This document shows, piece by piece, positions 10,117 through 18,589 of a DNA stretch of 64,000 nucleotides. The stretch comes from Myxococcales bacterium (lineage in GTDB: Bacteria; Myxococcota_A; Bradymonadia; UBA7976; UBA1532): positions 1-64,000 of the forward strand of contig JACKDL010000012.1 of NCBI GenBank assembly GCA_020633555.1, written 5' to 3'. Each line of letters opens with the position of its first letter. Within the stretch, counting starts at the first letter, position 1. The position numbers and the translations under genes are program-made. The notes below the pieces were generated by a model. It did no database searches. It was not told the origin of the DNA and was given only the letters and a program-made list of their open reading frames with translations.

Positions 10117-10431
10117 CTACTCGCACTCGTCGCGCAGGGCCTGCAGCTCACTGAGCGCCTTGCCATCGCGGGCTCCGCGGGCGTGCTCGATGCCGGCGTC
10201 GAGCACCTCGGCGGCCTCGTCGGGCCGCAGATCGGCCAGCAGCACCTCGGCGAGCTGGTAGTGGCCGTACAGGTGCGTGGGCTGCACGGCCAGCACCCGG
10301 CGCAGCAGCGCCTCGGCGGCCTCCAGGTCGTCCCCGGCCTTGTGCTCCATGGCCAGCCCGTAGAGCGCGAAGGCGTCCTCGGGGTCCTCGTCGAGCATGG
10401 CGCGCAGGGCGGCGGCGCGGTCGGCGTTCAA
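10117..10431 (-). CDS. Short TPR protein
   Basis: This 104-residue protein starts at a TTG (10431) preceded by GAGGAG at ideal spacing; an ATG at 10397 would lose the ribosome site. Two to three tetratricopeptide-like helix pairs are visible: PEDAFALYGLAMEHKAGD, LEAAEALLRRVLAVQP and HLYGHYQLAEVLLADLRP. TPR units mediate protein-protein contacts. It is the first gene of a tight pair with the M14-like enzyme downstream, which may be its partner. The name rests on helix-pair spacing only. Confidence 0.7.
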   Translation of the reverse strand: MNADRAAALRAMLDEDPEDAFALYGLAMEHKAGDDLEAAEALLRRVLAVQPTHLYGHYQLAEVLLADLRPDEAAEVLDAGIEHARGARDGKALSELQALRDECE

Positions 10432-10481
10432 GGGCTGCTCCTCGTGTGAGATCCGGTCGAGATGATACGCCGGCGCCGTGC

Positions 10482-10487
10482 TAAGGT
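10482..10487 (+). promoter_or_regulatory. Possible -10 element (TAAGGT) for the AbrB-like gene
   Basis: TAAGGT lies 39 bases before the ATG at 10527, in the 95-bp divergent gap between the TPR and AbrB-like genes. No -35 resembling TTGACA is present. Confidence 0.25.
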
Positions 10488-10526
10488 GCGGGCTTGATCG
10501 CCGACACGGCTTGCCAGGAGGGCGCC

Positions 10527-10751
10527 ATGGCGCTGACCGTCGTGACCAGCTCGGGGCACATCCACCTGCCCAAGGCCATCCGGGAGCACCTGGGCATCCA
10601 GCCCGGCGACAAGCTGCAGCTGCGCGTGCTGCGAGACGGGCGGGTGTTCCTCGACACCCACCTGGGCCCGCGCGGCAACTTCGAGGGCGTCAAGGAAGAG
10701 CCGCGCGGCGTCGGGCGGCTGGACACGGGAGTGGACTGGATTGGCGAGTGA
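10527..10751 (+). CDS. AbrB/MazE-like swapped-hairpin DNA-binding protein
   Basis: The ATG at 10527 is preferred to the upstream ATG 10494 because AGGAGG lies eight bases ahead of it. The 74-residue product opens with the AbrB/SpoVT/MazE beta-hairpin fold: LTVVTSSGHIHLPKAIREHL, then GIQPGDKLQLRVLRDGRV. This fold dimerises and binds DNA, usually as an autoregulated antitoxin or transition-state regulator. The C-terminal 30 residues are short and charged. No toxin gene is adjacent; instead the stop overlaps the start of a SEC-C membrane protein by 11 bases, so the two are translationally coupled. It may regulate its own small operon. Confidence 0.8.
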   Translation: MALTVVTSSGHIHLPKAIREHLGIQPGDKLQLRVLRDGRVFLDTHLGPRGNFEGVKEEPRGVGRLDTGVDWIGE

Positions 10752-11211
10752 GCACCTGAAGTCGCTGTCCCGCAACGCGGAGTGCTGGTGCGGTAGCGGC
10801 AAGAAGTACAAGAAGTGCCACCTCGAGGCCGACGAGGCCGAGGCCCGCAAGGCCGCCGCCGCGGTGGCCGCCCAGGCCGATCCGGTGGCGGCGCGCCAGG
10901 CCGAGGCCATGCGCCCGGCCGAGCCCTTCAAGTTCACCCAGAGCCACGCGGTGCTGATCCTGCTGTCGCTGGCGGCGGGCGGCGCGGTGACGGTGTGGCG
11001 CGGCTTCGGCGACGGGCTCATCGGCGCGCTGGCGGTGTTCATCACGGGCATCGGCTACCTGATCCTGCGGGATCCGCCGCCGCCGCGGGAGGACGCCGGC
11101 GATCCGGCGGCCCTGGGCTTCGGCACCCCGAGCGAGGCGCCCCCCGTCGAGACCCAGACCCGCCCGCGCAACGTCAGCAACCCGAACCCGCGGGCCCGCC
11201 GCCGGCGCTGA
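10741..11211 (+). CDS. SEC-C zinc-motif protein with transmembrane segments
   Basis: A TTG at 10741, inside the end of the AbrB-like gene, is the only start that keeps the N-terminal motif SRNAECWCGSGKKYKKCH, a SEC-C zinc-binding knuckle (CxCxSGKKxKxCH) like the C-terminus of SecA. After a charged Ala/Glu helix come two hydrophobic segments (AVLILLSLAAGGAVTVW and IGALAVFITGIGYLIL), so the zinc motif would sit on the cytoplasmic side of a small membrane protein of 156 residues. The tail is Pro- and Arg-rich. SEC-C motifs often bind ribosomes or SecB-like partners; the role here is unknown. It ends nine bases from the convergent kinase gene. Confidence 0.75.
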   Translation: MASEHLKSLSRNAECWCGSGKKYKKCHLEADEAEARKAAAAVAAQADPVAARQAEAMRPAEPFKFTQSHAVLILLSLAAGGAVTVWRGFGDGLIGALAVFITGIGYLILRDPPPPREDAGDPAALGFGTPSEAPPVETQTRPRNVSNPNPRARRRR

Positions 11212-11220
11212 GCGCCAGGC

Positions 11221-12522
11221 TCAGACCTCCGAGTCGTCCTCGCCGCTGGCTCGGCGCCGGGCCCGCGCCCGGCGCGCGAGCTGGGCGATGGCCTTCGGGG
11301 TCCACGGGCCACCCGAGCGGGTGCTCAGCCCTTCGCCGTTGAGCTGATCGGCCACCTGCCGGGTGGTCTTGCCTTCGTCCAGCAACACCAACACCCGATC
11401 CACGAAGGCCTGTCGATCGGTCCGCCGCCGGCCGCCGCCCGCGCGCCGTCGCTTGCGACGGTCGCCGCCCGAGCGGCGGTCGTGGGTGATGCCCTCGGCC
11501 GCCTCGAGCCGGGTGACCCCCGCCGCCAGCGCGTCCACCAGATCGGCCGTGGGATCCACCTGCCCCAACAGCGCCACGAGCTGCGCGGGCACGTCCACGA
11601 AGAGGGGCGCCGCGATCACGTCGGGTGGCGCGTCCGGCATGACCTCTGCCACCAGATCGGCCAGGTCGAACGCGGTGAACCGCAGCGCGTCGCTGGGCAG
11701 CGCGTCCAGCAGGGCGTCGTGCATGGCACGGGCGGTGGGGAAGCGGTCGACGGGCTCACGGGCCAGGGCGCGCCCGATGACCGCGGCCACCAGGGGCGGG
11801 GCGTCCCTACCCAGCGGCGGGACCTGGCAGTCACGCACCCGGCGCAGCGTCTCCTGGTCGTTGTCGGCCTTGAACAGCCGCTGCCCGGTCAGCATCTCCC
11901 ACAGCATGATCCCCACGCCGAACAGATCGGCGCGGCGGTCCACCGCGTGCCCCCGCACCAGCTCCGGGCTCATGTACGCGAACTTGCCCTGGATGATGCC
12001 CGGCTGGGTTCGGCTGACGCGCCCCCGGGCCCGCGCCAGGCCGAAGTCGGCCACCTTCACCTCGCCGTGCCGGCTGATGAGCACGTTGGGCGGGCTCACG
12101 TCCCGGTGCACGATCTGCAGGGGCTCGCCCTCCAGGTCCGTGGCGTCGTGGGCGAAGGCCAGCCCCTGCAGCACCCCCCGGGCCACATACGCGGCCGCGC
12201 CCAGCGGCAGCCGAGGGCCCGCCTGCGCCATGAAGCTGCGCAGGTTCAGCCCATCGATCCACTCCATCACCAGGTAGTGCACGCCGGCGGCGCTGCCCAC
12301 ATCCAGGGTCTGCACGATGTGCGCGTGGCTCAGCTTCAGCGTGATGCGGGCCTCGTCCAGGAACAGCTTGCTGAAGTGCTCGTCGCTCACCAGGTGCGGC
12401 AGGATCCGCTTGATGGCCACGGGGCGGACGAAGCCGTCGTTCGTGCGCGCCCGGCCCATCCAGATCTCGGCCATGCCGCCCGCGTCGATCTTCTTGCTGA
12501 CGGCGTAGCGCGCGCTCGACAT
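11221..12522 (-). CDS. Ser/Thr protein kinase with C-terminal recombinase-like HTH
   Basis: Residues 1-270 form a complete Hanks-type kinase: a glycine-rich loop (KKIDAGGMAEIWMGRA), catalytic Lys in VAIKRI, the catalytic loop HRDVSPPNVLI, DFGLA, YMSPE, and ADLFGVGIMLWEMLTG. All active-site residues are present. After a linker with a very basic patch (residues about 345-370, rich in RRSGGDRRKRRR) the last 60 residues contain KTTRQVADQLNGEGLSTRSG followed by PWTPKAIAQLARR. This closely resembles the recombinase/resolvase-associated helix-turn-helix (choose a template, skip residues, 'GGPWT' turn), here without any integrase catalytic domain. There are no transmembrane segments, so the kinase is cytoplasmic and may act directly on DNA. 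433 residues; convergent with the SEC-C gene. Confidence 0.85.
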   Translation of the reverse strand: MSSARYAVSKKIDAGGMAEIWMGRARTNDGFVRPVAIKRILPHLVSDEHFSKLFLDEARITLKLSHAHIVQTLDVGSAAGVHYLVMEWIDGLNLRSFMAQAGPRLPLGAAAYVARGVLQGLAFAHDATDLEGEPLQIVHRDVSPPNVLISRHGEVKVADFGLARARGRVSRTQPGIIQGKFAYMSPELVRGHAVDRRADLFGVGIMLWEMLTGQRLFKADNDQETLRRVRDCQVPPLGRDAPPLVAAVIGRALAREPVDRFPTARAMHDALLDALPSDALRFTAFDLADLVAEVMPDAPPDVIAAPLFVDVPAQLVALLGQVDPTADLVDALAAGVTRLEAAEGITHDRRSGGDRRKRRRAGGGRRRTDRQAFVDRVLVLLDEGKTTRQVADQLNGEGLSTRSGGPWTPKAIAQLARRARARRRASGEDDSEV

Positions 12523-12629
12523 GCTGGGCTCCCGGCCGGTGACGGTGGCGGCATCATCCCGTCGGCGGGGGCGGGAATCAACGGGCCGGCGGCCCGCATC
12601 AGTGACGGGGACACCCCGACGGAGACGCC

Positions 12630-13250
12630 ATGCGAGCCTGGCTTGTGACCGTGCTGTTCTCGGGGGGCGCGCTGGCCGCCCCCACCACCTACACCCTGAC
12701 GCCCGAGTCCACGCTCGACGCGCGGATCTACAAGGCCGGCGTGGCCAGCCGCATGGCCCACGACCACGTCATCCGCGCGAGCGAGGTGCGGGGCCAGGTC
12801 ACCTACGATCCGGCGGCCCCCCACACCATGGCCCTGCAGGTGACCGTGCCCACGGCCACGCTCCAGGCGGATCCCGCGCGAGTGCGTCACCAGTATGGCC
12901 TGCCCGCCGACATCGGCGACGACGATCGCAAGGCCGTCGAGAAGAACATGAAGGGCCGGTATCAGCTCGACGTGGCGAAGTACCCCGAGATCACCTTCAA
13001 GCTCACCCTGGCGGCCCGGGTGGGCGGCAAGTTCATCGTCGAGGGCGACCTGAGCATCCGCGGCCAGACGAAGCGGGTGAACCTGCCCGTCGAGATCACC
13101 GCCGATGGCCAGCGCTTCGTGGGCACCGGTGAGGTGCGCGTGCACCACCGCGACTTCGGCTTCGAGCCCTACTCGGCCGCGCTGGGGGCCGTGCGCAACC
13201 AGGAGAAGATCGACCTGATCCTGAAGCTGGTGGGGCAGGCCGCGCCTTGA
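12630..13250 (+). CDS. YceI-family lipid/isoprenoid-binding secreted protein
   Basis: The 206-residue protein starts at ATG 12630 with a short signal peptide (AWLVTVLFSGGALAAP) and then the YceI lipocalin-like fold: TYTLTPESTLDARIYKAG, an Ala/His loop MAHDHVIRA, KYPEITFKLT and the final strand RVHHRDFGFEPYSAALG. YceI proteins are periplasmic beta-barrels that carry polyprenyl or other amphipathic ligands. Its stop overlaps the TTG start of the membrane protein that follows, so the two are coupled; the partner may handle the same lipid. Confidence 0.85.
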   Translation: MRAWLVTVLFSGGALAAPTTYTLTPESTLDARIYKAGVASRMAHDHVIRASEVRGQVTYDPAAPHTMALQVTVPTATLQADPARVRHQYGLPADIGDDDRKAVEKNMKGRYQLDVAKYPEITFKLTLAARVGGKFIVEGDLSIRGQTKRVNLPVEITADGQRFVGTGEVRVHHRDFGFEPYSAALGAVRNQEKIDLILKLVGQAAP

Positions 13251-14107
13251 CCGCCCCGAACGGCGACGCGCTCGCCGCCTTACCTGACCTCCTGCAGATC
13301 GCTCTGCCCGCCGCCGCCTTCGCGGGCCTGGTGGCCATCGGCGTCACCGTGGCAATCGAGCGCCTCGGCGGTCGGGTCGGCGGCCTGCTCGGCACCCTGC
13401 CCACCACCATCGTGCCGGCCTCGCTGGGCATTCTGGCCCAGGCGGGCCCCGAGGGCCTGCGGGCCGCGATGGACGTGACCCCCCTGGGCATGCTGCTCAA
13501 CGCGCTGTTCCTGCTGGTGTGGCGCCTGCTGCCGCCCCGCCTGCCGGCGGTGGGGTTTGGCGCGCGGCTCGCGCTGACGGTGACCGCCAGCCTGGCGGTG
13601 TGGCTCACGGGTGCCGTCGCCCTCGTCCTGGGCGCACGGGCCTTCGTGGGGGCGGGCGGCGACAGCCTGTGGCTGAGCCTGGCGGGCGTGGCCGTCCTGG
13701 CCGGGGTGGGCGTGGCCGCCACCGCCCGGGCCAGGCCGGCCCCAAGGGGGCAGCGGCCCGTGCGCCCCCTGACCCTGCTGCTGCGCGGTGTGTTCGCGGC
13801 CAGCGCCATCGGCGCGGCCGTCTGGGTGTCGGCCGTGGGCGGCGGCCTGGCGGCGGGCGTGGTGTCGGTGTTCCCGGCCATCTTCCTCACCACCATGGTG
13901 GCCCTGTGGCTCGCCCAGGGGCACGCCGTGCAGGCGGGGGCCGTGGGCCCGATGATGCTGGGGTCGACCGCCGTGGCCGGCTACGCCTTGTGGGCGCGCT
14001 GGCTGCTGCCCGCGTGGGGACCCTGGGGGGCCGTGCCCACCTGGCTGCTCGCGGTGGGCACGGCCACGCTGCCCGCGTGGGCCTGGCTGCGGCGGCGCCG
14101 CGCCTGA
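13247..14107 (+). CDS. Multi-pass membrane protein with duplicated motif
   Basis: The gene begins at TTG 13247, overlapping the YceI stop by four bases (TTGA). The 286-residue product has about nine hydrophobic helices. The first and second halves share a related signature: GGLLGTLPTTIVPASLGIL near residue 45 and GVVSVFPAIFLTTMVALWL near residue 210. This suggests an internal duplication of a 4-5 helix unit, as in many small transporters or flippases. The C-terminus is a short Arg tail (WLRRRRA) on the cytoplasmic side. No specific transporter family is recognised. Confidence 0.75.
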   Translation: MTAPNGDALAALPDLLQIALPAAAFAGLVAIGVTVAIERLGGRVGGLLGTLPTTIVPASLGILAQAGPEGLRAAMDVTPLGMLLNALFLLVWRLLPPRLPAVGFGARLALTVTASLAVWLTGAVALVLGARAFVGAGGDSLWLSLAGVAVLAGVGVAATARARPAPRGQRPVRPLTLLLRGVFAASAIGAAVWVSAVGGGLAAGVVSVFPAIFLTTMVALWLAQGHAVQAGAVGPMMLGSTAVAGYALWARWLLPAWGPWGAVPTWLLAVGTATLPAWAWLRRRRA

Positions 14108-14181
14108 CCTTCGGCCGACCGGCGTGGTTGTGGTGGCCGGCCCCCGTCTCGCAGCATGGGGTCTCCCGCACGGAGCCGCCC

Positions 14182-16635
14182 ATGCCCACCGCCCGGCCGC
14201 TGAAGACCCTCGCGCTCACCCTGCTGCTCGCGCTGCCTGCGCGTGCCCAGGAGCTGGTGGTGGCGCCGTACCTGCAGTCCGCCGAGCCCACCGCCATGTG
14301 GATCGCCTGGGAGACGTCCGCGGGCGACGACAGCCGGGTGGAGTGGGGGCCCACCGACGCCCTGGGCCAGATCGCGCAGGGTCGGGCGCACGTGGGCTTC
14401 GGCGCCAGCCGCCACCATGAAGTGCAGCTCACCGACCTGGCGCCCGACACCCGCTACTTCTATCGCGTGCTCACCGACGAGCTGGTGGGTGAGATCCACC
14501 ACTTCCAGACGCCCCCGGACCCTGACGCCGAGGCGCCCACGCGGCTGGTCGCCATGAGCGACATGCAGCGCGACAACGGCAACCCCGACGTGTTCCGGCG
14601 GCTGGTGGACGAGGGGGTGATCCCCACGGCTCGGGCGGCCTTCGACGACGACCTGGCGCGGGCGCTGGACCTGGTGCTCATCCCCGGCGACCTGGTGGAC
14701 AACGGGCTGCTGTATTGGCAGTGGGCTGACCACTTCTTCGGCCCGGCCCAGGCCCTTCTGAGGCAGGTGCCCACCTACCCGGTGCTGGGCAACCACGAGA
14801 TCAACGCACCCGCCTATTTCGACTACTTCCACCTGCCCGAGAACGGCACCGCCGGCTTCGACGAGCACTGGTACTACGTGGATCACAGCAACCTGCGGGT
14901 GATCGGCCTGGACTCGAACCCCCTGTACCGCCTGCCCGCCCAGCTCGACTGGTTGGACGGTGTGTTGGCCGACGCCTGCGCAGATGACCGCCTCGACTTC
15001 GTCTTCGCCCAGCTCCACCACCCCCACCACTCCGAGCTGTGGCCCGCAGGCAACGCCGAGTTCACGGGGGACGTCATCGAGCGGCTCGAGGGCTTCAGCA
15101 CCGACTGTGGCAAGCCGAGCGTGCACTTCTACGGACACACCCACGCCTATTCGCGTGGGCAGAGCCGCGATCACCAGCACCTGATGGTCAATGTGGCCTC
15201 GGCCGGGGGCAACCTGGACTACTGGGGCGAGTACGCCCAGATCGACTACCCCGAACACACGGTGAGCCAGGATGACTACGGCTTCGTGCTGGTTGAGGTG
15301 GCCGCCGGCGATGATCCCCGCTTCCGCCTGCGACGATACAGCCAGGGGCAACCCGACTCGCCCTTGGACAATGTGCTGCGCGATGACATCCAGGTACGGA
15401 TCGTCAACCAGGCCCCCGACGTGCCCGGCCCCTGGGGTCCGCTGGGCGACCGGGTGAACCCCGGCTGCTTCACCGTTGGGATCACCCCCTACGCCGATCC
15501 CGAGGATGACGCACAGCAGGCCACCCACTGGCAGGTGGGGCGCGAGGGTCCCGACGGCTGTGTCTTCGAGCCGCCCGTCCGCGATGCCTGGCGGCAACGG
15601 CAGAACTGGTACGACGACGAAGACCTCCAGGCCGACGACGATCTGGGCGACGAGGTCTTCCGCGATCTCGAGCCCGCCACGGCTTACTGCTGGCGCGCGC
15701 GGGTGCGCGACAGCAACCTCCGCTGGAGCGCCTGGTCGGCGCCCGAGCGCTTCGTCACCCGGGCGGGGGGGGACCAGGCGTTGGGGCTGTTGAACGGCGA
15801 CGCTGAGCAGGGCACCGCCCACTGGCGGGTGGAGGCGGGGGTCTTCGAGGCGGTGCGCGACGGGCAATGCGCGGGCGGTGATCCCTACGAGGGCCATCAG
15901 CACTTCTCGGTGGGCGGCGTCTGTGACTCATCGGAGCTCGGCGTGGCGTCGCAGCGGGTGGATGTGTCGGCCCACGGCGCCGCCCTGGATGCGGGCGAGC
16001 GGGTGCTGCGCTTTGGCGGCTACCTGCGCACCTACAACGGCCGCGATCGCCCGGATCTGTGGCTGCGGTTCTTCGACGGCGAGGGCGACCTGCTGGGCGA
16101 GACGGCGCCGGTGGGCACGAGCGCGGCCCGCTGGACCCTGGTGGCGGACGAGGCCGCGCCGCCCTTGGGGACCCGCGCCGTGGAACTCGTCCTCCGTGGG
16201 CAACGCAACGCCGGCAGTGACAACGACAGCTACTTCGACGGGCTGTTCCTGCGCCTCGGTGAGCTGGCCGCCTGCGATCCGCTGCCAGCGCGGGTGATCC
16301 CGCCCGATGGGGGCATGCCTGACGCTGGCCCGGAGGACTCAGGCTTCGCAGATGCCGAAGCCAGCGACGCGGGCCCGGGTGACGACGGGATCCTGGACGC
16401 GGCAGCGGATCGGGGCGCGCCCGACGCGGCGTCCATGCCCGACGCCGGGCCGGACGCCCTCCGGGACGCCGAGGCGGCGCCCGACGCCGTGGGCATCAAC
16501 CCGTTGCCCGAGCCGGCCGGGGACGGCTGCCGGAGCAGCGGCGATGCGCCCGCCCGCCCGTGGCTGTTGCTGGCGCTGATCGCGGTGCGCCGCCCGCGCC
16601 GCCGTCGGGCGCAGGGTCAGGGGCACCGCGCGTAA
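14182..16635 (+). CDS. Secreted purple-acid-phosphatase-like metallophosphoesterase, MYXO-CTERM
   Basis: The ATG at 14182 gives a signal peptide (TLALTLLLALPARAQ). An N-terminal fibronectin-III-like domain typical of purple acid phosphatases follows (VVAPYLQSAEPTAMWIAWET), then the dinuclear-metal phosphoesterase core: MSDMQRDN, LIPGDLVDNG, VLGNHEIN, AQLHHPHHSE and the GHTHAYSRG block that ends the active site. These supply the expected Asp, Asn and His ligands. The second half has a fibronectin-like domain (PATAYCWRARVRD), a jelly-roll-like domain, and an Asp/Ala-rich stalk. The tail is GCRSSGD, a hydrophobic stretch and an Arg cluster, i.e. a MYXO-CTERM sorting signal. 817 residues, probably anchored at the cell surface and releasing phosphate. 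Confidence 0.85.
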   Translation: MPTARPLKTLALTLLLALPARAQELVVAPYLQSAEPTAMWIAWETSAGDDSRVEWGPTDALGQIAQGRAHVGFGASRHHEVQLTDLAPDTRYFYRVLTDELVGEIHHFQTPPDPDAEAPTRLVAMSDMQRDNGNPDVFRRLVDEGVIPTARAAFDDDLARALDLVLIPGDLVDNGLLYWQWADHFFGPAQALLRQVPTYPVLGNHEINAPAYFDYFHLPENGTAGFDEHWYYVDHSNLRVIGLDSNPLYRLPAQLDWLDGVLADACADDRLDFVFAQLHHPHHSELWPAGNAEFTGDVIERLEGFSTDCGKPSVHFYGHTHAYSRGQSRDHQHLMVNVASAGGNLDYWGEYAQIDYPEHTVSQDDYGFVLVEVAAGDDPRFRLRRYSQGQPDSPLDNVLRDDIQVRIVNQAPDVPGPWGPLGDRVNPGCFTVGITPYADPEDDAQQATHWQVGREGPDGCVFEPPVRDAWRQRQNWYDDEDLQADDDLGDEVFRDLEPATAYCWRARVRDSNLRWSAWSAPERFVTRAGGDQALGLLNGDAEQGTAHWRVEAGVFEAVRDGQCAGGDPYEGHQHFSVGGVCDSSELGVASQRVDVSAHGAALDAGERVLRFGGYLRTYNGRDRPDLWLRFFDGEGDLLGETAPVGTSAARWTLVADEAAPPLGTRAVELVLRGQRNAGSDNDSYFDGLFLRLGELAACDPLPARVIPPDGGMPDAGPEDSGFADAEASDAGPGDDGILDAAADRGAPDAASMPDAGPDALRDAEAAPDAVGINPLPEPAGDGCRSSGDAPARPWLLLALIAVRRPRRRRAQGQGHRA

Positions 16636-16638
16636 GAT
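16633..16638 (+). promoter_or_regulatory. Possible -10 element (TAAGAT)
   Basis: TAAGAT overlaps the stop codon of the phosphoesterase gene and lies 48 bases before the ATG at 16687. A -35 is not evident. Confidence 0.25.
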
Positions 16639-16686
16639 CCTGAGGGGCCCCCGTCCGGTGTGGCGACCTTGCTTTGGAGCTTCACC

Positions 16687-17673
16687 ATGACCCTGCCGAC
16701 CCTCACCCTGCCGACCCTGACCCCGACGTCGATCACCACGCTCTTCGCCCTGGGTGCGCTCGTGGCGCCGGCGACCGCCGCGCTGGCGTGTGCCCCGCCG
16801 AGCGAGGCCTGGGCCATCGAGCAGACCTGGCCCGCCGACGGCCAGGACGCGACCCCCGACGCCCCTCTGATGGTTCTGGGGCGCGAGCGCGACTGGAGCA
16901 ACTTCGCCTTCGCCGATCGGCTGACGGTCGAGATCACCCGGGACGGCGAGCCCGTCGAGGGGGCCCTGGCGCCGGCGCCCACAAGCGAGCTGGCGCTGTG
17001 GTGGCCCAGTGAGCCCTGGCAGCCGGGCGCCACCTACGCGGTGAGCCTGCGGGTGGACAACGAGTACGACTACTACGAAGACACCCGCGACGAGCTGGCG
17101 CTGCGTTTCACGGTGGGCGAGGCGCCGGCGCCCGCTGCCTCCGAGCCGGCCATGGCGCTGGCGGTCGAGGGCTGGCAGCGCGAGCTCACCGAGTGCGTCG
17201 AGGAGGCGCCCATCGGTTATTGCGGTGACTGCCTGGAGCGGCAGGTGGTGGGGCACGAGGATCGCCTGCGGGTGCGGGGCACCGCCACCGCGCCCGCCGC
17301 CGGCGCCACCTGGCAGGTGCGCGTGAAGGCCGCGCCCAGCGCCGAAGCCTTGGTGGAACGAGGCCCCAGTGTGGCGCGCCACTTCCTGGGCGCGGCGCAG
17401 GTGGAGCTGATCGCCGATCTGGGCCGCCGCGCGGACTGGCCGAGCGACACCGTGTGTGTTCAGGCGGAGCAGATGGATCCTCAGGGCCGGATCGCCGCGG
17501 GCGAGGTGCAGTGCTTCGACCTGGAGCAGGCCGAGGACCCGGAGGTGCCGGAGGGTGGGGGCGACGCCGAGCAGGCGGCCTTGCGCCAGGGCTGCTCGGC
17601 CACCGGCGGCGGCCCCGCCGCGCCCCTGTGGCTCTTGCTGCTGCTGCCGGCCGTCCGCCGCCGCCGTCGCTGA
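16687..17673 (+). CDS. Secreted MYXO-CTERM protein of unknown function
   Basis: The ATG at 16687 has GGAG eight bases upstream, which beats the GTG at 16660. After a signal peptide rich in Thr-Leu-Pro repeats (TLPTLTLPTLTPTS) that ends around ALACAPPSEAWA, two beta-sandwich-like segments can be seen (WPADGQDATPDAPLMVLG, then GATYAVSLRVDNEYDYYED). A Cys-rich strand pair ECVEEAPIGYCGDCLE is probably disulphide-bonded. The end is GCSATGGGPAAPLWLLLLLP plus an Arg cluster, the MYXO-CTERM signal. 328 residues. It follows the phosphatase by 51 bp and may be in the same transcript. The stop sits in a small GCTGA-GGG-TCAGC hairpin before the convergent gene. Confidence 0.8.
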   Translation: MTLPTLTLPTLTPTSITTLFALGALVAPATAALACAPPSEAWAIEQTWPADGQDATPDAPLMVLGRERDWSNFAFADRLTVEITRDGEPVEGALAPAPTSELALWWPSEPWQPGATYAVSLRVDNEYDYYEDTRDELALRFTVGEAPAPAASEPAMALAVEGWQRELTECVEEAPIGYCGDCLERQVVGHEDRLRVRGTATAPAAGATWQVRVKAAPSAEALVERGPSVARHFLGAAQVELIADLGRRADWPSDTVCVQAEQMDPQGRIAAGEVQCFDLEQAEDPEVPEGGGDAEQAALRQGCSATGGGPAAPLWLLLLLPAVRRRRR

Positions 17674-17682
17674 GGGTCAGCC

Positions 17683-18519
17683 CTACTCCGCGGTCGCGCC
17701 TTCCGGCTTGTTCGCGGCCGGCGCTGCCGCCCGCCACGGCCCCACCTGCCAGCGCTTCCCGTCGAAGCGCACCACCTGGTTGCGGCCGCAGGCGAACATC
17801 CGACGTCCCTGGCTCATCACCGGCAGCGGGCCGAAGCGCTCACAGCCCGTGGACAGCTCCTGCACGCCCCCACCCGGCGTGGGCAGCGAACACACCAGGC
17901 TGCCCCAGCGCTCCCAGATGGCGCAGCGCACCGCCTCGGGCTTGCCGTCGCCGTCCACGTCCACCTTCAGCAACTGCGGGGGCGGCGCCTCGCCGGTCTG
18001 GGGTCCGTCCAGGCCCTCCACCGTCGTCAGGGGCTTCAGGGCCGGCGACGCGTCGTACGCCACCTCGGCGGCCTTGCCCCCGTGCAGCGCGAACGTGCGC
18101 ACGCCCTCCACGTCGGTGAGCGCCACCGCGGGCGCACCAAACACACTCACCACCGCCGCCGGCTCGGGCGCTTCGCCGATCTCGGCCACCACCACCTTGC
18201 CGGCCTTCACCGTCACGATGCTGCTGGTGACCAGGCACCCGTTGCCCATGCAGTCGTTCGCCACCAGCGCGTCGGGCTGCCCGTCGCCGTCGAAGTCGGC
18301 CACCGCCTCCACCCGCACGCTGGCGTCCTCGATCTTCGTCGCGATGGCCTTGCCGCCCACCGTCACCACGAGCTTCGCCAGCCCGTCGTTCTCCTTCACC
18401 TCGTAGAGCGGCGCGTCGGCCTGCGTCCCAGCGGTCGCGCCCCCTGCGGGCGCCGCCGCGGCCGGCCCCATCGTCATCGCCGCGGGGCACACGAGCGCCG
18501 CCAGAAACCACCTGCTCAT
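17683..18519 (-). CDS. Secreted VCBS/FG-GAP-like repeat protein
   Basis: The start ATG at 18519 directly follows AGGAGGTGAGG, an excellent ribosome site; an ORF extension upstream is ignored. The 278-residue protein has a signal peptide (FLAALVCPAAMTMGPAAAAP) and calcium-binding-like Asp motifs of beta-propeller repeats: ADFDGDGQPDALVAND and LLKVDVDGDGKPEAVRCA. The rest is beta-rich with a Cys pair. It probably forms a small periplasmic propeller. Convergent with the gene at 16687-17673, nine bases apart. Confidence 0.7.
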   Translation of the reverse strand: MSRWFLAALVCPAAMTMGPAAAAPAGGATAGTQADAPLYEVKENDGLAKLVVTVGGKAIATKIEDASVRVEAVADFDGDGQPDALVANDCMGNGCLVTSSIVTVKAGKVVVAEIGEAPEPAAVVSVFGAPAVALTDVEGVRTFALHGGKAAEVAYDASPALKPLTTVEGLDGPQTGEAPPPQLLKVDVDGDGKPEAVRCAIWERWGSLVCSLPTPGGGVQELSTGCERFGPLPVMSQGRRMFACGRNQVVRFDGKRWQVGPWRAAAPAANKPEGATAE

Positions 18520-18589
18520 CCTCACCTCCTGAAGCATCGGGCGGCGGGATGATGCCCGAAGGGCACCCGGCGCGTCACCCGGCGCCCGG

